From assembly GCA_900555195.1 (NCBI GenBank), contig USKC01000167.1, forward strand, positions 1 to 6,911: a DNA stretch of 6,911 bases, given 5' to 3'. A program made the translations under genes and the position numbers. The notes below the pieces were generated by a model. It was not told the DNA's origin, did no database searches, and saw only the letters and a list, made by a program, of their open reading frames with translations. Shown here one piece after another: positions 1-6,326 of the stretch (positions are counted from its first letter, which is position 1; each line of letters opens with the position of its first letter). Source of the DNA: an uncultured Lachnospiraceae bacterium. Its GTDB lineage: Bacteria > Bacillota > Clostridia > Lachnospirales > Lachnospiraceae.

Positions 1-1
1 T

Positions 2-481
2 GCCACAGTCATGAACTGCATCTATGTATCCGAGATCTGCCGCAGCGTCGGCATGCGGACGGCTGTGTTCACTCCGTTTGCCTGCGGTTCCTTCACATCT
101 CTTTTTTCCAAGGATGAAGCAGTTGCTTGCCTGGAAGCGGGCATGGTGGTTTTCTTTGCGGGCGGAACGGGACATCCTTATTTTTCTACGGATACAGGAG
201 TGGTGCTGCGCGCCGTGGAAGTGGAGGCGGAGGTGATCCTTCTGGCTAAAGCCATTGACGGCGTATATGATTCAGATCCGGCTAAGAATCCGGCGGCGAA
301 GAAGTACGATCAGGTATCCATTGACGAAGTGATTGCGAAGAATCTCCAGGTGGTGGATATGACGGCCTCCATTCTGGCCAGGGATAATCGGATGCCCATG
401 TGGGTGTTCGGGCTGAACGAAGAAAACAGCATAGTAAATACGGTAAAAGGAACGTTTAACGGGACGAAGGTCACTGTATAA
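2..481 (+). CDS. pyrH: UMP kinase (uridylate kinase), 3' part; 5' end lies outside the window
   Basis: Bacterial UMP kinase of the amino-acid-kinase fold phosphorylates UMP to UDP with ATP in the cytoplasm, the entry to UTP and CTP and to UDP-sugars for the cell wall. The visible 159 residues begin mid-protein with an A-T-V-M-N-C stretch. They contain the family hallmark FAGGTGHPYFSTDT (nucleotide/UMP binding), the DGVYDSDP segment, and the late helix with MTASILARDNRMPMWVF, all closely matching the C-terminal two thirds of E. coli and Bacillus PyrH. Family members are about 240 residues, so roughly 80 N-terminal residues are missing at the window edge; this is a window truncation, not damage. 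The gene ends in TAA, and frr starts 22 bases later, the usual pyrH-frr pairing. Identification is firm. Confidence 0.96.
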   Translation, partial: ATVMNCIYVSEICRSVGMRTAVFTPFACGSFTSLFSKDEAVACLEAGMVVFFAGGTGHPYFSTDTGVVLRAVEVEAEVILLAKAIDGVYDSDPAKNPAAKKYDQVSIDEVIAKNLQVVDMTASILARDNRMPMWVFGLNEENSIVNTVKGTFNGTKVTV

Positions 482-503
482 CGAGATAAGGGAGGATATT
501 TCC

Positions 504-1055
504 ATGAATGAAAGATTACAGCAGTTCGACAGCAAAATGAAGAAAACCTGCGACCATCTGGCCGCTGATTTCGCCACGATCCGGGCCGGACGCGCCAATC
601 CTCATGTCCTGGATAAAATTAAGGTGAACTATTACGGAAGCCCTACGCCGATTCAGCAGGTGGGCAACATTACGGTTCCCGAACCGAGAATGATCCAGAT
701 CGCGCCCTGGGAGAAGTCTCTGATCAGGGAGATTGAAAAGGCAATATTGGCATCTGATGTGGGAATCACTCCTTCCAATGACGGCAATGTGATCCGCCTG
801 GTTTTCCCTGAAGTGACTGAAGAGCGCAGAAAAGCCCTGGTAAAGGATGTGAAGAAGAAAGGGGAGGAAGGCAAGGTAGCCATCCGCAACATCCGCAGGG
901 ATGGAAACGATCAGCTGAAGAAGCTGGCCAAAGAGGATGTGTCTGAAGATGAAATCAAGGAACTGGAAAATGAACTTCAGAAGCTTACGGATCGTTATGT
1001 GAAGGATGTGGATAAGCTGGTAGAGGAGAAATCAAAGGAAATCCTCACCGTATAA
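504..1055 (+). CDS. frr: Ribosome recycling factor
   Basis: RRF, together with EF-G, splits the post-termination ribosome so that its subunits can be reused. The 183-residue product has the usual family length (about 185). Near the N-terminus (residues 27-33) is the conserved RAGRANP motif of the long three-helix-bundle domain. Next is the small beta domain with YYGSPTPIQQVGNITVPEPRMI. The bundle returns with the highly conserved GEEGKVAIRNIRRD stretch, whose arginines contact 23S rRNA. The ATG at 504 is preceded by GGGAGG at 490-495 with 8 bases of spacing. The gene lies 22 bases after pyrH, so the two are probably co-transcribed. A hairpin followed by five T residues begins 13 bases after the stop codon. 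No oddities are seen in the protein. Confidence 0.98.
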   Translation: MNERLQQFDSKMKKTCDHLAADFATIRAGRANPHVLDKIKVNYYGSPTPIQQVGNITVPEPRMIQIAPWEKSLIREIEKAILASDVGITPSNDGNVIRLVFPEVTEERRKALVKDVKKKGEEGKVAIRNIRRDGNDQLKKLAKEDVSEDEIKELENELQKLTDRYVKDVDKLVEEKSKEILTV

Positions 1056-1068
1056 GAGACGATTGCAG

Positions 1069-1099
1069 GGGGCAGGCGTGAGAGTGCTTGCCCCTTTTT
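1069..1099 (+). terminator. Intrinsic terminator or attenuator between frr and uppS
   Basis: The arms 1069-1078 (GGGGCAGGCG) and 1085-1094 (TGCTTGCCCC) pair over 10 positions, with two G-T wobbles and a 6-base loop (TGAGAG). The G/C-rich base of the stem runs straight into TTTTT at 1095-1099. This is the form of a Rho-independent terminator. Only 35 bases separate the T-run from the uppS start, and I see no -35/-10 pair there. It may therefore act as a partial terminator that tunes pyrH-frr against the downstream lipid genes. Confidence 0.75.
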
Positions 1100-1121
1100 G
1101 CCTTTGCCGGAAGGCGGGCGG

Positions 1122-1131
1122 AAAGGAAGGG
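1122..1131 (+). promoter_or_regulatory. uppS ribosome binding site that fixes the ATG start
   Basis: The purine run AAAGGAAGGG ends 3 bases before the ATG at 1135; its AAAGGA part sits 7 bases upstream. It favours 1135 over the in-frame TTG at 1063, which would start before the terminator hairpin and add 24 residues that are not typical of UppS proteins. Confidence 0.7.
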
Positions 1132-1134
1132 TTC

Positions 1135-1854
1135 ATGCTGACGGATTGTAAGATACCGAATCATGTCGCGATCATCCTGGATGGGAATGGAAGATGGGCC
1201 AAGGCTAAAGGTATGCCCAGGAATATCGGGCATGTGCAGGGGGCCAAGAATGTGGAAGTTATTTGCGAGGAGGCGTATCGGATGGGGATTCAGTACCTGA
1301 CGGTGTACGCTTTTTCCACGGAGAACTGGAACCGTCCCAAGGATGAAGTGGACGCGCTGATGGGGCTTTTGCGCAATTATATGAAAACCTGCCTCAAGAC
1401 GGCGGCGAAGAACAACATGTGCGTTCGCGTGTTGGGAGACAAAACCCGGCTGGATGAGGACATCCGGAACAGGATAGGGCAGCTGGAAGAAGCGACGAAA
1501 GACAATACGGGGCTTCATTTCCAGATCGCGCTGAATTACGGCGGACGGGATGAAATCTGCAGGGCGTGCCGAAAGTTAGCCGAAGAGGTAAAGGAAGGGC
1601 GCCTGGAAATCTCTGACATCAATGAGGCTGCCTTTGGCAATGCGTTGGATACGGCTGGGCTGCCGGAGCCGGATCTTTTGATACGGACCTGCAATGAACA
1701 GCGGATTTCCAATTTTTTGCTGTGGCAGCTGGCATATACGGAATTCTACTTTACCCCCGTGGCATGGCCGGATTTTACAAAAGAAGAATTGGAAAAAGCG
1801 GTTTTGGCATATAATCGTAGAGACAGAAGATATGGGCTGGTAAAGGATGAATAA
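1135..1854 (+). CDS. uppS: Isoprenyl transferase (di-trans,poly-cis-undecaprenyl diphosphate synthase)
   Basis: This cis-prenyltransferase adds isopentenyl units to farnesyl diphosphate to make the C55 undecaprenyl diphosphate carrier for peptidoglycan and other wall polymers. From the ATG at 1135 the product is 239 residues, normal for the family. The catalytic loop HVAIILDGNGRWA has its Asp at residue 16. Conserved YAFSTENWNRP follows in the first third, and the C-terminal signature DLLIRT...EQRISNFLLWQLAYTEFYF is intact around the substrate-binding Arg and Ser. One variation is visible: the usual RTSGE or RTGGE reads RTCNE here; I infer this is a tolerated lineage variant. An in-frame TTG at 1063 would extend the protein, but the hairpin between it and the gene body and the better binding site make 1135 the likely start. 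cdsA follows after 34 bases. Confidence 0.96.
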   Translation: MLTDCKIPNHVAIILDGNGRWAKAKGMPRNIGHVQGAKNVEVICEEAYRMGIQYLTVYAFSTENWNRPKDEVDALMGLLRNYMKTCLKTAAKNNMCVRVLGDKTRLDEDIRNRIGQLEEATKDNTGLHFQIALNYGGRDEICRACRKLAEEVKEGRLEISDINEAAFGNALDTAGLPEPDLLIRTCNEQRISNFLLWQLAYTEFYFTPVAWPDFTKEELEKAVLAYNRRDRRYGLVKDE

Positions 1855-1888
1855 GCGAAAGAAAAATCTTGAATAGGGGAGGAGAGAT

Positions 1889-2737
1889 ATGTTTTTTGTC
1901 AGATTGAGAAGCAGCATCGTGCTGGTGATCGTCGCCTTGCTGCTGCTGCTTTCCGGAGGCTGGGTTCTCGCGCTGGGAATGCTTGTGGTTTCCCTCATCG
2001 CCTTTCATGAACTGATGCGCGCCTGCGGCGCGGCGCATGCACACAGCGCGGAAAACGGAAATACAAAACACTGGAGCGCGTTGGAAGTGACGGGCTGTAT
2101 CGGGGCTGTGCTGTATTATCTGATCGTCTACGGGAATGTGCAGCCCGTATACTGGCTTGGCATGCTGGCGGCTGTTTTCCTGGGGATGATGCTGGTGTAT
2201 GTGGCCTCCTTCCCTCAACTGACGGCACAGCAGGTGATGGATGCGTTTTTCAGCTTTTTCTATGCGCCGGTATTGTTCTCATTTATCTTCCTTACCCGGC
2301 AGCTGCCGGGAGGGATCTATATGGTATGGCTGATTTTTATCAGTTCATGGATCTGTGATACCTGTGCATATCTGGCCGGAATGGCATTCGGAAAGCACAA
2401 GCTTGCCCCGGTGCTGAGCCCCAAGAAATCTGTGGAAGGGGCAATCGGGGGCGTGGTAGGTTCTGCGGCGGTGGGAGCGCTGTTTGGTTGGCTCTTTTTG
2501 GATAAACTGTTTGTGGGGCAGAATATGGTATGGGTAATAGCGCTGATCTGCGGGGTTGGCGCAGTGATCTCCCAGGTTGGGGATCTGGCCGCGTCCGGAA
2601 TCAAGAGAAACCATGAGATTAAGGATTATGGAAAGCTGATTCCGGGGCATGGAGGCATTATGGATCGGTTTGACAGCGTTCTGTTTACCGCGCCGATCAT
2701 CTATTACTTGGCAATCCTGCTGATTCAGTTTGAATAG
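1889..2737 (+). CDS. cdsA: Phosphatidate cytidylyltransferase (CDP-diglyceride synthase)
   Basis: CdsA is an integral membrane enzyme that makes CDP-diacylglycerol from CTP and phosphatidic acid, the branch point of bacterial phospholipid synthesis. The 282-residue protein is almost entirely hydrophobic segments: an N-terminal pair (about residues 8-40), further helices through the middle, and a final helix after the signature. The family signature is complete at residues 236-263: S-G-I-K-R, then K-D-Y-G-K, then P-G-H-G-G and D-R-F-D, which include the metal- and CTP-binding acidic residues. A hydrophilic stretch rich in His/Asn/Ser (about residues 48-61) sits between early helices, as in many Firmicute members. 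The start is supported by GGGGAGGAG at 1876-1884, about 6 bases from the ATG. dxr begins 14 bases after the TAG, so the pair is likely one transcript. Confidence 0.96.
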   Translation: MFFVRLRSSIVLVIVALLLLLSGGWVLALGMLVVSLIAFHELMRACGAAHAHSAENGNTKHWSALEVTGCIGAVLYYLIVYGNVQPVYWLGMLAAVFLGMMLVYVASFPQLTAQQVMDAFFSFFYAPVLFSFIFLTRQLPGGIYMVWLIFISSWICDTCAYLAGMAFGKHKLAPVLSPKKSVEGAIGGVVGSAAVGALFGWLFLDKLFVGQNMVWVIALICGVGAVISQVGDLAASGIKRNHEIKDYGKLIPGHGGIMDRFDSVLFTAPIIYYLAILLIQFE

Positions 2738-2751
2738 AAAGGGAATTACAG

Positions 2752-3915
2752 ATGAAAAATATCGCTATTCTGGGTTCCACCGGTTCCATTGGAACGCAGA
2801 CGCTTCAAATTGTAAGGGATAACCCAGACGAGTTATGTGTAAAAGGGCTTGCGGCAGGCGGCAATGTGGAACGGATGGAAGGGCAGATCAGGGAATTCCA
2901 TCCGGAACTGGCGGTGATGTGGTCCGAAGAGGCGGCCGTCAGCCTGCGGGAAAAGGTGCGTGACCTTCCGGTGCGGGTTCTGTCCGGAATGGAAGGCCTG
3001 CTGGAACTGGCCGCTTGGGATTCCTATGAGATCCTGGTAACTGCCATCGTGGGTATGATCGGTATCCGGCCCACCATCGCCGCGATAGAGAGCGGCAAGA
3101 CGATCGCACTGGCGAACAAGGAGACATTGGTTACAGCGGGGCATCTGATCATGCCGCTGGCCAAGAAGCACGGCGTATCCATCCTGCCGGTGGACAGTGA
3201 GCATAGCGCCATTTTCCAGTCCATGAACGGAGAAAACCGTTCACAGGTGGAGCGGATCCTTCTGACGGCATCCGGCGGGCCTTTCCGCGGAAAGACCAGG
3301 GGAGAACTTGCGGCCATGACGGTGGAAGATGCGCTGAAGCATCCCAACTGGTCCATGGGGCGCAAAATCACCGTGGACTCATCTACTCTGGTGAATAAAG
3401 CGCTGGAAGTGATGGAAGCCTGCTGGCTCTTTGACGTGAGTCTGGATCAGATCCAGGTGGTGGTGCACCCGCAGAGCATCATTCATTCCATGGTGGAATA
3501 TGTGGACGGCGCAGTGATCGCACAGCTGGGCCTGCCGGATATGAAGCTGCCGATTCAGTACGCGCTTTTCTATCCGGACAGAAAGCCCATGAAAGGAGAA
3601 AAGCTGGATTTCTTCCAAGTGGGGCAGCTTACCTTTGAACGGCCGGATACCGATACCTTTGAGGGCCTGAAACTGGGAATGCAGGCGGCCAGGGAAGGCG
3701 GAAGCATGCCGACGGTATTCAATGCGGCCAATGAGAAGGCGGTGGCGCTGTTTTTGGAACAGAAGATAGGCTTCCTTGAGATTGCGGAACTGATCGGAGA
3801 ATGTATGGCCCGCCACCGCAGGGTGGAGAATCCGAGCGTGGAAGAGATCCTGCAGGCGGAAGCGGAGACCTATGAGCATATGGAACAGTTAAAGGAGAAG
3901 AAGGTTCATTGTTGA
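2752..3915 (+). CDS. dxr: 1-deoxy-D-xylulose 5-phosphate reductoisomerase
   Basis: DXR (IspC) converts DXP to MEP with NADPH and a divalent metal, the committed step of the MEP isoprenoid pathway; it is the target of fosmidomycin. The 387-residue product is of normal length. The NADPH-binding GSTGSIG is at residues 8-14 and LANKE at 120-124. The metal ligands are Asp148 and Glu150 in VDSEHSA, plus Glu219 in NKALE. The flexible active-site loop carries Trp200 (HPNWSMGRK). The HPQSIIHSMVEY stretch and C-terminal NAANEKAV are also conserved. The ATG at 2752 follows AAAGGGA (2738-2744) by 7 bases. The 3' end overlaps the TTG start of rseP by a few bases, pointing to translational coupling. The product supplies precursors used by UppS nearby. 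No defect is seen. Confidence 0.98.
   Translation: MKNIAILGSTGSIGTQTLQIVRDNPDELCVKGLAAGGNVERMEGQIREFHPELAVMWSEEAAVSLREKVRDLPVRVLSGMEGLLELAAWDSYEILVTAIVGMIGIRPTIAAIESGKTIALANKETLVTAGHLIMPLAKKHGVSILPVDSEHSAIFQSMNGENRSQVERILLTASGGPFRGKTRGELAAMTVEDALKHPNWSMGRKITVDSSTLVNKALEVMEACWLFDVSLDQIQVVVHPQSIIHSMVEYVDGAVIAQLGLPDMKLPIQYALFYPDRKPMKGEKLDFFQVGQLTFERPDTDTFEGLKLGMQAAREGGSMPTVFNAANEKAVALFLEQKIGFLEIAELIGECMARHRRVENPSVEEILQAEAETYEHMEQLKEKKVHC
3891..3904 (+). promoter_or_regulatory. rseP ribosome binding region inside the end of dxr
   Basis: AAAGGAG (3891-3897) and AGAAGG (3899-3904) lie within the last dxr codons. AGAAGG is 7 bases from the TTG at 3912 and 4 from the TTG at 3909; AAAGGAG is 11 bases from 3909. 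No ATG or GTG occurs in this frame between the upstream stop at 3873 and these codons, so rseP must begin with TTG. Confidence 0.6.
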
Positions 3916-4961
3916 CGATTATATTGTTTATCCTTGTATTTGGAGTGATTGTCATCGCCCACGAACTGGGACATTTTCTGCTTGCGAAGGCGAATGGCAT
4001 AACAGTGGTGGAGTTTTCGGTCGGCATGGGGCCGAAACTGCTGCATTTCAATAAGGGGGGAACAGAATATTCCCTGCGCCTGCTTCCAATCGGCGGCGCA
4101 TGTATGTTTGAGGGAGAAGACGGACTGGAGAGCGAGAAAGGGACGGCGTCCGAAGGCGCGTTCCCCAACGCGAAGGTCTGGGCAAGAATTTCGACCGTGT
4201 TTGCGGGGCCTTTCTTTAATTTTATTCTCGCTTTTGCATTCGCTATGATCGTAGTGAGTTATGCGGGAAGCGACAGGCCGGTTATCCTGGATGTGATGGA
4301 TGGCTATCCGGCGCAGGAAGCGGGCATGCAGGGCGGCGATCTGATTACGAAGATGAACGGTGAGAGGATCTGCGTCGCGCGGGAAATTCCGCTGTATACC
4401 TATGTGAATCCCGGAGAGTCGATAGAGATCGAATACCTTCGGGATGGGGAGACGTATACAACCACGCTTACGCCTAAATATGACGAAACGGAAGGGCGTT
4501 ATCTGCTCGGATTCCAGGGATACGGAGAATATGTGGATTGCAGAAACCTCGGTATTTTCAAATACAGCTATTATGAGGTGCGCTACTGCCTGAAGGCAAC
4601 GGTCAAGAGCCTGGGAATGTTGATTCAGGGAAATGCGAGCAAGGATGATGTGGCCGGCCCGATCGGAATGGCGCAGGTCATCGGAGAAGTGACAGATCAG
4701 GTGGCGCCTTACGGTATCCTGGCGCTGGCGGTGAATATGGTCAACATTGCAATGCTGCTGAGCGTGAACCTGGGCGTGATCAATCTGCTGCCGCTTCCGG
4801 CTCTGGACGGCGGACGGCTTGTATTCCTTCTGATCGAAGCGGTGCGCGGGAAACCCGTTCCGCCGGAGAAAGAGGGAATGGTGCATTTCGCAGGGTTCGT
4901 CGTATTAATGATCGTCATGGTACTGGTAATGTTCAACGATATCTCGCGTCTGATCGCATAG
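3909..4961 (+). CDS. rseP: RIP metalloprotease RseP (site-2 protease, M50 family)
   Basis: This intramembrane zinc protease cuts transmembrane segments, for example of anti-sigma factors (RsiW/RseA type) or leftover signal peptides. From the TTG at 3909 the product is 350 residues. The first membrane segment carries the catalytic HELGH at residues 18-22. The second follows with FAGPFFNF (98-105). A single PDZ domain spans roughly residues 124-193 (PAQEAGMQGGDLI, then NGERI). GPIGMAQVI comes at 250-258. The third membrane core holds NLLPLPALDGGRL, where Asp300 is the third zinc ligand, and a last hydrophobic helix lies near the C-terminus. One PDZ domain is typical of Gram-positive RseP/RasP (E. 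coli has two). The start may be 3909 or the adjacent TTG at 3912, which overlaps the dxr stop as TTGA. The substrate cannot be told from this window. Confidence 0.95.
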   Translation: MLTIILFILVFGVIVIAHELGHFLLAKANGITVVEFSVGMGPKLLHFNKGGTEYSLRLLPIGGACMFEGEDGLESEKGTASEGAFPNAKVWARISTVFAGPFFNFILAFAFAMIVVSYAGSDRPVILDVMDGYPAQEAGMQGGDLITKMNGERICVAREIPLYTYVNPGESIEIEYLRDGETYTTTLTPKYDETEGRYLLGFQGYGEYVDCRNLGIFKYSYYEVRYCLKATVKSLGMLIQGNASKDDVAGPIGMAQVIGEVTDQVAPYGILALAVNMVNIAMLLSVNLGVINLLPLPALDGGRLVFLLIEAVRGKPVPPEKEGMVHFAGFVVLMIVMVLVMFNDISRLIA

Positions 4962-5037
4962 CGGCATGAAAGCGCATGCATCGCGCCGATTGGCTTTAGC
5001 GGAAAGAATATTTGGGCGGGGACTGCGAGGAGAGGAT

Positions 5038-5073
5038 ATGCCGCCTGAGGCGGCGGAAAAGGAGGAGAGATGA
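5038..5073 (+). CDS. Possible 11-codon leader ORF overlapping the DUF3048 start
   Basis: An ATG at 5038, 5 bases after GAGGAG (5027-5032), opens a frame encoding MPPEAAEKEER. Its TGA (5071-5073) overlaps the next gene's ATG in an ATGA arrangement. The downstream gene's own binding site (AAGGAGG, 5059-5065) lies inside this mini-ORF. So does a small perfect hairpin (CCGCC, loop TGA, GGCGG at 5041-5053). It might couple translation or be chance in a purine-rich leader; there is no homology evidence either way. Confidence 0.3.
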   Translation: MPPEAAEKEER

Positions 5074-6134
5074 GAAGAGGGAGTAAGGTGATGGCATTTA
5101 TGCTGGCGCTTGCGCTGGCAGCTGTGCCCGGAACGAAGGTTCAGGCGCAGAATGCGGCAGGAGCGGAGGCGGCTGCCGGTTATGTGAGAAGTGTGTATAC
5201 CAATGAACTGGTTCCTGCAGCCCAGGCTGCAGCAAGGCCGATTGCGGTGATGATGCCCACTGACAGGGCCGCACAGCCGTCCTATGGAATCAGCCATGCG
5301 AAGATCCTTTATGAGATCATGGAAGAAGGGGATATTTCCAGGCAGATGGCGATCATCGACGACTGGCAGGGCCTGTCCCGCATCGGAAATATCCGCAGCT
5401 GCAGGGCCTATTATATTCCGATCGCTACAGAATGGGATCCAATCCTGATCCATTTTGGCGGAGTTTGGTATATGCGGGATCGAATCAGCATGCCGGACAT
5501 CAACAACCTGTCAGGAACGTTTGAATATGGGACGGGCGGCAATGCTCCCGGAGCGGACAAGTTCTTCCGCAGTTCGGACAGACGGGCGCCTCATAACGCC
5601 TATATCAGCGCAGCAGGCATCACGGAAGCCTGTGCGCAGCTTGGCTATTCCCTCACTGTCCGGCCCGGGTATTACAGCCCTAAGCATTTTCAGTTTGCGA
5701 ATGGCGTAAATACGCTGGCACAGTACGGAGCCGGGGCAGCGACGGCGAATGTGATCGATCTGTCCAATATTTTCCCTTCCACCCGGACAGGCTTTACCTA
5801 TAATCCGGCGGACGGGCTGTATTATAAGACGATCCATGGGGCGGCGCATACGGATGCCGTTGACGGCAGCCAGCTCGCCTTTGCCAACGTGATCGTCCAG
5901 AACAGCAAATGGATGACCCTGGATGATAAGGGATATCTGGCATTTTATAACTATGATACGACTGAGGACGGATATTATTTCACAAAGGGAAAATGTATCC
6001 ATATCACCTGGCAGAAAACCACGGACTATGGCCCGACCCGCTACTTCGATGATGCGGGCAACGAGATCCAGATGAATGAGGGCAAGACCTACATTGCGGT
6101 GGCGCAGAAGGAGAGAGTGCCCGTTTTCTATTGA
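5070..6134 (+). CDS. Exported DUF3048 (YerB-like) domain protein
   Basis: The function is not known. The 354-residue product starts with a Sec-type signal peptide: basic MRRGSK, a hydrophobic Ala/Leu core, and a likely cleavage after VQA (residue 26). No lipobox Cys is present, unlike lipoprotein members such as Bacillus YerB. An Ala-rich linker is followed by the DUF3048 N-terminal domain: RPIAVMM from residue 56, YGISHAKILYEIMEEGDISRQMAI (72-95), IGNIRSCR (105-112), and a later R-APHNAY. The C-terminal domain (at least residues 285-354) has the typical pattern of a GKCIHITWQK strand, a D-AGNEI turn and an NEGKTYIAV end. The ATG at 5070 has AAGGAGG at 5059-5065. It lies 108 bases after rseP with no clear terminator or promoter between, so read-through from the rseP operon is plausible, and a strong terminator follows. 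Family assignment is confident from pattern memory only. Confidence 0.88.
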   Translation: MRRGSKVMAFMLALALAAVPGTKVQAQNAAGAEAAAGYVRSVYTNELVPAAQAAARPIAVMMPTDRAAQPSYGISHAKILYEIMEEGDISRQMAIIDDWQGLSRIGNIRSCRAYYIPIATEWDPILIHFGGVWYMRDRISMPDINNLSGTFEYGTGGNAPGADKFFRSSDRRAPHNAYISAAGITEACAQLGYSLTVRPGYYSPKHFQFANGVNTLAQYGAGAATANVIDLSNIFPSTRTGFTYNPADGLYYKTIHGAAHTDAVDGSQLAFANVIVQNSKWMTLDDKGYLAFYNYDTTEDGYYFTKGKCIHITWQKTTDYGPTRYFDDAGNEIQMNEGKTYIAVAQKERVPVFY

Positions 6135-6139
6135 TGAAA

Positions 6140-6227
6140 GGGACGGTAGGAATGTCCCAGGGGCTAGACTAGGCACAGGGGCTTGAAAGTTGTGGAATGC
6201 ACAGGAACTATAGAATATGTAGGCGCG
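6140..6227 (+). other. Non-coding spacer after the DUF3048 gene
   Basis: This stretch holds no plausible gene. It contains a short hairpin (GGGAC at 6140-6144 with GTCCC at 6154-6158) and an 8-base direct repeat CAGGGGCT at 6158-6165 and 6176-6183. It leads directly into the terminator. No known riboswitch or tRNA pattern is recognised. Confidence 0.4.
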
Positions 6228-6264
6228 GCCGCGGAATTCATTATGAATTCTGCGGCTGTTTTTT
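6228..6264 (+). terminator. Strong intrinsic terminator ending the operon
   Basis: Arms 6228-6240 and 6244-6256 form a 13-pair stem, GCCGC then GGAATTCA against TGAATTC then TGCGGC, with a single G-T wobble and a TTA loop. One T and one G later comes a run of six T (6259-6264). It lies about 94 bases after the DUF3048 stop codon and is the best terminator in the window, so it probably ends the transcript coming from dxr-rseP and/or the DUF3048 gene. Confidence 0.9.
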
Positions 6265-6326
6265 GGGTAAATGCGTTTCGTCTTATGCGCGGCACGAGCG
6301 TGCGTTAAGACACGCGCCTTTAAAAA

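Noticed and set aside
1063..1134. TTG at 1063 as the uppS start
   Set aside because: It would begin just before the terminator hairpin and add 24 residues (Cys/Arg-rich) not typical of UppS; the ATG at 1135 has a better binding site and the expected N-terminus.
3906..4886. Long open frame on the - strand (326 codons) opposite rseP
   Set aside because: It mirrors rseP, whose HELGH, PDZ and LDGG motifs are clear. The minus-strand translation is rich in His/Arg/Gln with no recognisable domain, as expected of an antisense shadow in a GC-biased gene.
4969..4998. Inverted repeat AAAGC/GCTTT with inner GCGC/GCGC after rseP, as a terminator
   Set aside because: The stem is short and interrupted, and no T-run follows, so it does not look like an intrinsic terminator.
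6183..6216. Promoter-like TTGAAA with TATAGA after the DUF3048 gene, possibly driving a small RNA
   Set aside because: The spacing is about 20 bases, longer than usual, and a transcript would meet the terminator almost at once. The evidence is too weak to list.
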